Shown here: one piece after another, positions 57,972 to 64,000 of the stretch | Layout: each line of letters opens with the position of its first letter | Numbering within the stretch: the stretch's first letter is position 1 | Origin: Hymenolepis diminuta | Lineage: Eukaryota; Platyhelminthes; Cestoda; Cyclophyllidea; Hymenolepididae | Direction of reading: 5' to 3' | DNA: 64,000 nucleotides | NCBI GenBank assembly: GCA_900708905.1 | Contig: CAADRB010000009.1 | Location: 1,901,595 to 1,965,594, forward strand | Program-made: the position numbers and the translations under genes | Notes under the pieces: model-generated | Database searches by the model: none | Seen by the model: only the letters and a program-made list of their open reading frames with translations | Told to the model about the DNA's origin: nothing

Positions 57972-58164
57972 TAAAAATAAGCCATGCTCCCTTCCCTCCC
58001 AACTTCTCACTTTGTAGCCCGGTTATCTTAACATTTTGCCGCATAGTGTTAATCACCTTGTGTATCTCATGCCAAATGCTAATTCGTCTTTCCATCTTCA
58101 TTCCTCTTTTGTAAAATATTTCCTATTATTTGGCATACTTCGACAGGTACTTTAGATCTCTAAG

Positions 58165-58170
58165 AATAAA
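58165..58170 (+). terminator. polyadenylation signal AATAAA of the NRBF2-like gene
   Basis: A canonical AATAAA lies about 194 nt after the stop codon. It is followed at 10-30 nt by GT-rich sequence (GGTTGTATTTTTGTGTTTTT), the usual downstream element. This favours 57971 as the true end of the coding region, with a 3' UTR of about 210 nt. Confidence 0.6.
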
Positions 58171-58199
58171 ACGACGAGGTTGTATTTTTGTGTTTTTAC

Positions 58200-61157
58200 A
58201 ATTCCTTACGTGGAGATTTGATATTCGCACTGGTATCATAAATTATCCACTAAGCTGTCATATTTTAATATCTTTTTGCTTTAATGTAAGATGAATTCTG
58301 TACGCGGACTTAGAGTCTATTTAAAACATCAAGATTACTATTTGGTTGTTGAGAGCGTAGCTATTAAGGGATGGTGTTTCGAAGTGAAAGTTTTAGAATT
58401 TAAAGATGTACCTCTGAGTTTTCGATTCTGCCGGTTCCTACATAAGTGGCTTATTATTATTAGCGAAAGCATTTAAACAGGGGATCAGTAAAGTAGTCCG
58501 ATATAAGCAGATGGGTCGGTTAGAAGTAGAAAATAAAATCATCGCAGCAAAATGTGTTTAAATCATTTGAATTAATATTGTCCTGTTCTTTAATACTTCT
58601 TATGGTTTACTATATCGTGTTCTGATTTTCCGAAATTCAAATCTAAATAGATTTCCCATAGTAGGTCAGGTCCTCTACTTTCAGCCATCATTTGACACCT
58701 TTTCAATTAGAGGAAATTTTTCCTTGGAAACTCCGTGATTTCTGTGACAGCATAGGTTAAATCTCATACGATTCCTTAATCAAAAACCATGGTTGCATAA
58801 TATTTTCAGATCTTACTCAATGCAAAGTAATTTTTATAAAGCTTAGAAGATTGATTAACAACGACCACCCACTTGTATGAACATGCGCAACGTATGCTTA
58901 TTCAGCTATTGTATGGAAGTATTCAAATTAGTGAAATGCGCCATTATGAGAGAAAATTTGTTTTTAATCTTCGGTCATGAAAAATTCAACGTTCATCTCT
59001 TCAACAACTTTTCAAATTATTATTGGGAGTGTCTTGCATTTTAAAACCCTTTTTTTATTCTCATTCTCCATCTAATCTGATAAGAAGACGAAGGGAAGTA
59101 GAACGAGAAATTGAGATAAATCTAGTCCCAGTAGAGCTAATTTTAGAAGCCAGAGCAAACTAGACTAGACATCCTTCCATAGAAAAAATGATCTTCCTAA
59201 GGCTAACAGGTTAAAGGAGCTCCTATCGGGTGAAAGGACCAAAAGTTTGGTTGAACAAATGTGGATTGAGCTGTTAGTAATGAGAGAGAAAAGGATGAAG
59301 CAGCAGAAGGAATTGAGAGGAAGGAGGAGGCGTCACTACTGAGCGATGACAATACGGATTGCGAGAAACAGACGCTAATGTGGGTAAAATGAGGAATTTG
59401 TGGGATTGTGCCTCCACATTTCGTCGATAAGCAACCAGTCGAAGCCACCAACGGAAAATTAGTTACCAGTTATTATGGGCGTAATTTAAAAAAAGACAAA
59501 GCAAATCTATGAGTCAGAGGGTGCAGGTACTACTCAATAATCAATATTATGAACGTAATTCGTAAAATCCTGTAAACAGAATTCTTTGCTCGTGCATTTA
59601 ATTCTCCGTTTTCGGTTAATCCATGCCGTAACTGAGAATGAATTCTTGTCATCACTATATTACAGGTAGCCAATAAATCCCTTAATGCACAGCCATGCCT
59701 TCTTGATGACGGAAAGGAGAGGTAAAAGTTTTCTGCCTCTTCCTATTGGGTCTGATCAACCGTAGCCATAATATATCCCTGGAGGAAACTCCGAATTATC
59801 TAGCGCGTGCCCGGGTTACATCATTGACTGCGTATTGTTATACACATCCACATTTTCAAATCATATCTTCGAAACGAAATTACTATAAGAACTATGATCA
59901 ATGGATTAAGAAAAAACAATAAAAGACCACAAATCTTTCTTAGTGAGGTTTGTTTTTCTATACTGTCAGGTATTCCAAGATAGTAACTGGTCAAATATAC
60001 ACAATTACGCATTCAACATACCAAATCACTACTCACTATATCTGTCCATTGGCAACGTAATGGGTTAAATTTGACCCGTTCATATCAATTTATGCTATAT
60101 CAATTGTCTATATTCTGCGTACCCAGTCGTCTACACCAGTCACATTCTCATTCAATAATCGATCATTCATTCGTGCTTTTACTTATAGCACAATAAGTTC
60201 ACCCCATTCCCTGTAAAAAGTCTCCTATCTTTTGACAACTAAAGTACACGAATTTCAAGAAACCCCGCCTAATACAAATATTCGGAGAGAACCATTAATA
60301 TATTCTTTTTGAAATTTTTATATTCAATAAATTCTGCGGCCAATCTAATCATCTGTACTCTTATTCTCTGGTAATGTGTGTACTAAGTTGGGTCATTCAT
60401 GGGGTAAAATTCCAAATACCTCAATCCACCTTGGGAATATCTCAAAATATAACAAACGTCTATCGGGTAGGGGGTCAGAAAATTGAGAACCACCGATAAA
60501 CAAACATCAGCCTTCTTCTCAAAGGGACTTTCTTAATGCCACTCACTAGCCTTGGAAATCGCGGTAACGTATATAGAATGGGTTCCCGATGAGTAATCTA
60601 GAAAGCAAAAAGCTTCAACAACAGTGGAAGACCCAGGTTCAATTTTCGGTCGTAAAGCCAGTAAACTGATGGTACAGTAGTCATTATGCTATTTTGTAAG
60701 TCAGAGATAACGACATCAAAGCTCATCGTTGAGCGTCAAATGATGTAGATGGCCAAAAGCACCTGTAGATTCTCGTCAATGAAGAGGATGATAGAACGTG
60801 AGTTTCCGTCCAGAATGGCTCAGCATATCTCTCCAAGTCAAGTGTTATGAACCCTTTCTTAAATGAAAACTATTGACGGCAGTTTAAGAGTATCGACCAT
60901 GTTTTTATAATGTGTTTCTTCTGATATTAACTACTATAAAATAATAACCGCAAAGGCTCGTATTTGATAGAATAACGCACTGCTGTTAGCTCCAGCCACT
61001 CAGTAAATTTCAAATGACTTCTTAAAAGACGAACATTCACATTTCCAAAATAAAAAGAGGACTACATACGATAGGATATAAAAGCAGTATATTATGTACA
61101 AATCAACTTAAATGTAATCTAATGCAGATAAGTGTTCATTTGCCCGTTCTCCTTCGA
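58200..61157. other. intergenic region between NRBF2-like gene and SNM1A-like gene (tail to tail)
   Basis: Open frames are short (83 codons or fewer). A 61-codon frame at 58291-58476 follows an acceptor-like TAAG in matching phase and could be an alternative last exon of the NRBF2-like gene. A Lys/Glu-rich frame after CTAACAG at 59210 was also inspected. Neither is convincing. A weak tRNA-like relic lies at 60.6 kb. The 3' UTR of the SNM1A-like gene must occupy the right end. Confidence 0.45.
60585..60665 (+). mobile_element. weak tRNA-like relic
   Basis: TGAGTAATCTAG (60590-60601) and CAGGTTCAATTTTCGG (B-box-like, about 60635-60650) are spaced about 46 nt apart, as A- and B-boxes are. AGCTTCAACAACAGTGGAAGACCC between them resembles the anticodon and variable region of SINE heads. 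The A-box match is poor. This is an old SINE fragment at best. Confidence 0.2.
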
Positions 61158-62821
61158 TCAGCCCGAACGTAGCCATTCATTGATATACTTGGCAGCGTCT
61201 TTCGCTTCACCCCCAAAAACTGTCTGTTGAACTCGAAGCGGTCGAAGTGTTGTCACAAATTCCTTGAGTTCATCAAAACTACTGTGTTCGCTGTAGGCAG
61301 CACCTGTAAAAGGAGGAGTAAAAGAATAACACTAACCCACTGATTAATGGAAGGCAAAGAACAAAAGTTCATCAAAATGTGAGGCACGTAATATTAAGCA
61401 CAGTAATTAATTATTGTACAAATGAAGACGATGCTCATGTTCGTATTGAGAAAAGTGCCAGTACTAGGACTTGTACGTTTAAATGCCAATATCTGAATGT
61501 ATGACCTCTTAATTATTTCCATTTACCCCCATCGGTAAATCTTAAACTTAAAGGAAATTTGGATAGATGTCCTCTAGCCGTCTCTCAAATTCATAAAGTT
61601 AGAAAATTCCTATACCTAATTATTATTATATTATGAAATTTGAGTTTAATTAAAGCCACTCAATTTTCTTATACAGTAAATAGGCTCAGTAAGTCCACGG
61701 TTAACGCAGTGGCTAACGTTTACTTCAGGAAAATCAGAGGTTCGACCACCATCCGTGCATGATAGGTGGGCGGAATGGGCAATTGCAGTGAATAAGTCAG
61801 TCTAATAAAGGAGGTGGCAAGATTCAAGCCTTTTAACAAGGAGGGTTTATGGTGCCAATTCCCTGCACAAGATGAATGCTGACAATTGCCCTCCCAAATG
61901 TACTTGGGAGTTATGAACAGAAATAGGTATAATCAAGTGATATATCCGTTGTCAATGTAACCTTATGACCAAGGAGGCACTTTTTCCTATTTCAATATAG
62001 AAAAAACTAGGCGAATATCGTAGGAAATTGACCATGAAATGGGACAACACCATTTCATCATCATCATCATCATCAAACATCAGATAGTAATAGTTATGTC
62101 GTTAGGGTTGGTAAAACATAATAGCGTTTCAATTGATTATACCAACCTCCCAAGAAAACTAAGGGAAAAAAAAAATAGAAAGTTAAAATTGGAGATTAAA
62201 ATTCATAAGTTTCTTTTACGATCTACATGTCGACATCTCAGCTAAAAAGAGATGTTGTTGTTGCGAAAACTTATCACAGTTCAACTGAAACTATGTACAT
62301 AATATCGTAATTATTAATAATTCACATGAACAGTTTGCAGAATATTTTTAATAAAAATAAAAAAAGATTTAGTAATTATTCATAATTATATATTTACCGC
62401 GATAGTTTAATTTACCTATTTCCAAAATATGCATTAGCCAACTAATTGGATTGCTTACCGAAAACATAGACGCTTCCGGCAATCATTTCCAACGAAACAC
62501 ATTCCTTAAGACGAGTTAGCGTCTCACTAGAACATGGTAAACGCCTCGCATTTCCTTGGGTGAGTTTCTTTTGCGGATTATACATCCAACCGGAGGGTTT
62601 CCACGCAATAATGGGTCTATTGAGTGGAAGGAGTTTGGAGAGGACGGCACGAGGATTAAGCTGGGTCATATCCACAACGTGAACTTTTGCATCAGCGGCT
62701 GTGATCGTAGAAATGGCAATCAGACGTTTGCAGATTGAACATCCTCCTTCAGCTGCAGCGGTTATGAAACCACGTTGTTTAGATGGCAACCAAACTCGAG
62801 AGTTTAACTGTTCTGCGAGGC
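61158..62821 (-). CDS. DCLRE1A: SNM1A (DCLRE1A)-type DNA cross-link repair nuclease, last two exons (5' partial)
   Basis: Exon 62821-62459 and final exon 61303-61158 (TGA at 61160-61158) join across a 1.15-kb intron as ...VYVFG|AAYSEHSSFDELKEF, giving 168 residues. This is the C-terminal part of the beta-CASP/metallo-beta-lactamase fold of SNM1A, a 5'-3' exonuclease that digests DNA past interstrand cross-links in the nucleus. Anchors are LAEQLNSRVWLPSKQRGF, KVHVVDMTQLNPR, IIAWKPSGW (human-type equivalent LAFRPTGW), YSEHSS with the motif-B His, and QTVFGGEA followed by AAKYINEWLRSG at the C-terminus. The phase-1 acceptor at 62821 (TTTTAG) shows that more coding exons precede it; the metal-binding HxHxDH exons must lie to the right of this window. 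The C-terminus follows the SNM1A pattern (..YF/YI-x-EW) better than Artemis or SNM1B, so the subfamily call is reasonable. Confidence 0.85.
61683..61930 (+). mobile_element. tRNA-derived SINE in the SNM1A-like intron
   Basis: TTAACGCAGTGG (61701-61712) matches an RNA polymerase III A-box and GGTTCGACCAC (61739-61749) a B-box, in the tRNA order and near-tRNA spacing (38 nt, slightly short). The head is followed by non-tRNA body sequence (GATAGGTGGGCGG, GGAGGTGGCAAG, TGCCCTCCCAAATGTACTTGGGAG). The right end is uncertain; the (CAT)n run at 62056-62075 could be its simple-repeat tail. It is inserted antisense to the host gene. Confidence 0.5.
62056..62075. repeat. (CAT)n trinucleotide microsatellite
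   Basis: Six perfect CAT units in the intron of the SNM1A-like gene, downstream of the SINE head. Confidence 0.9.
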
Positions 62822-64000
62822 CTAAAATATATGGTAGATCACTGTCATTACTCTGACAAGCTCTGTTAGACCGAACTGTTAAAGAATAGTATTACTTTGC
62901 TATCTAAGAAAACAATATATTGAAGCAGCATTATTAACCATCGCAAGTAATCAACCAATATCTTGTACAACAATCCAAGGAACAAATTAAAAAATAACTA
63001 TATTTTGGAGAATTAAGGAGTGAACTAACCACTAAATGAAGAGTGCAAAACCCGAATTCAAAAAATGAAACAGAACTCTTAATACCTCGATTTTCAACAT
63101 GTAATCGAACCCNNNNNNNNNACCCCTTATTGAACGATTTTAATATTATCAGATTTGAGTTAGTTTTCCATCATAAAAATTCATAACACCTTTTGCCTTC
63201 TCTTGAATTTTAATAATACTACCAATGCCAACGAAAAAAAGGAAAAATCATTAAATCTGAAGCATTTAAATAGAAAGTTGGCTCTTCCTTTTTTTAATAT
63301 TACGTGCGTACGTTGACACTGAAGTGGGTCATGTCAACCGGTACGAAAGCACATGGCCAGCACGCAGAAAATGGCGGAACGATGACCAACAGGAGACCAG
63401 CATACCGAAACATCTTCAAGTCATAGCGAAATCAAATGAGTAACCACAATGACAGGATGATCGCTTCTTTTTACTCTTATATGCTTTTTGATCCATCTTT
63501 CTGACTTCCATACTCTGAAAGACTTCTACATTAACTTGTTTTATATATAAAATGATCGTTATTAAGACCTACTTAGACCGCGCTTACAGCAATTGATGTA
63601 TGTCTATCCTTAAAATAACTTTTGTAGATTGAATTGTTCCAGCTCTCCAGTTTTCAAGCTGGAGTAAAATATTATTGCACAAATTGTGGATTTATAGAAA
63701 AGTAACCTATTCTAAATAACAAATAATGTTGGAAGTCGACATCTTAAATGAAGAGAAAAATATATCCTGTATATGTTCTAAGCCTTACCGCCTTATATGC
63801 ATACACTCCAACATATTCTTTTAATCATAAATTAATACATAACTAAAATTAGATTTTGGAATTTGCTATAATTTTGCAAATCACCAAAGGACTTTTAATC
63901 AAATCTCAACTGATTAAGCGGCGTCACTGACCTATCAATTCTGCAAGTAAAATCGATCTCCAACTGAACCAAAGTGCAGTTAAACTGATGAAATACCCTA
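62822..64000 (-). other. intron or upstream part of the SNM1A-like gene to the window edge
   Basis: No segment matching the expected preceding SNM1A sequence (cytosolic-face beta-CASP and metallo-beta-lactamase motifs) was found on the minus strand, so this is most likely one long intron. A 37-codon frame at 63413-63300 begins with a signal-peptide-like run (MFRYAGLLLVIVPP) but ends quickly and is probably chance. Confidence 0.5.
63113..63121. other. assembly gap or ambiguous bases (9 N)
   Basis: Nine undetermined bases. This is a scaffold or polishing gap, not biology. The true length here may differ. Confidence 0.99.

Noticed and set aside
59210..59340. Lys/Glu/Arg-rich frame after CTAACAG, considered as a last exon of the NRBF2-like gene
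   Set aside because: In the phase required after 57962 it stops after seven codons. The coiled-coil-like reading needs a different phase, and polyadenylation at 58165 precedes it.
63300..63413. 37-codon minus-strand frame with a signal-peptide-like start
   Set aside because: Too short, without splice continuation, and located in the presumed intron of the SNM1A-like gene next to an assembly gap.
63984..64000. CTGATGA at the window end as a possible hammerhead ribozyme core
   Set aside because: The motif is common by chance and the sequence ends before stem II and the GAAA half of the core could be checked.

Overview
The window reads as nuclear DNA from an AT-rich invertebrate animal genome. 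Base composition is visibly about two-thirds A+T, genes are split by GT-AG introns from 41 bp to about 7 kb, long gene-free tracts separate them, and decayed transposable elements are present. There are no bacterial-style operons, no Shine-Dalgarno sites and no CRISPR. The recognisable proteins (a neuronal calcium sensor, an EGR zinc-finger factor, an NRBF2-like autophagy subunit and an SNM1A nuclease) are animal-type. I cannot fix the phylum. Very small 5' introns followed by large ones, and tRNA-derived SINE relics, would fit a parasitic flatworm, but a crustacean or other AT-rich invertebrate is equally possible.

Layout. Bases 1-890: non-coding. About 890-1268: CpG-containing presumptive promoter and 5' UTR ending in a tiny candidate start exon (ATG G). 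8251-16616 (+): six exons of a Kv-channel-interacting-protein (KChIP)-like EF-hand calcium sensor. 16617 to about 49,140: a 32-kb tract with no gene I can support. It holds microsatellites, a perfect hairpin, a tRNA-like SINE relic (about 39.6 kb), a three-copy degenerate tandem repeat (40.6-41.4 kb), a long (GA)n run and a cluster of E-box/CCAAT-like motifs (about 47.0 kb). 49,150-50,150 (-): a dead Tc1/mariner-type transposase. 51,288-55,568 (-): a two-exon, 745-residue EGR/Zif268-type transcription factor, with its 3' UTR below 51,288 and a CpG-rich patch in its intron. 55,933-57,971 (+): a four-exon, 229-residue MIT plus coiled-coil protein resembling NRBF2/Atg38, divergently arranged with EGR across only 364 bp. 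58,200-61,157: intergenic. 61,158-62,821 (-): the last two exons of an SNM1A/DCLRE1A-type DNA cross-link repair nuclease; the rest of that gene lies beyond the right edge.

How they relate. The four genes belong to unrelated pathways: potassium-channel modulation by calcium, immediate-early transcription, autophagy PI3-kinase regulation and interstrand cross-link repair. The one positional relationship with a likely functional meaning is the head-to-head EGR/NRBF2-like pair, which probably shares a bidirectional promoter. I found no convincing novel multi-gene system. The more unusual items are the degenerate second EF-hand of the KChIP-like protein, the near-minimal start exon, the intronic CpG-rich patch of the EGR gene, the unexplained tandem repeat at 41 kb and several unrelated tRNA-like relics.
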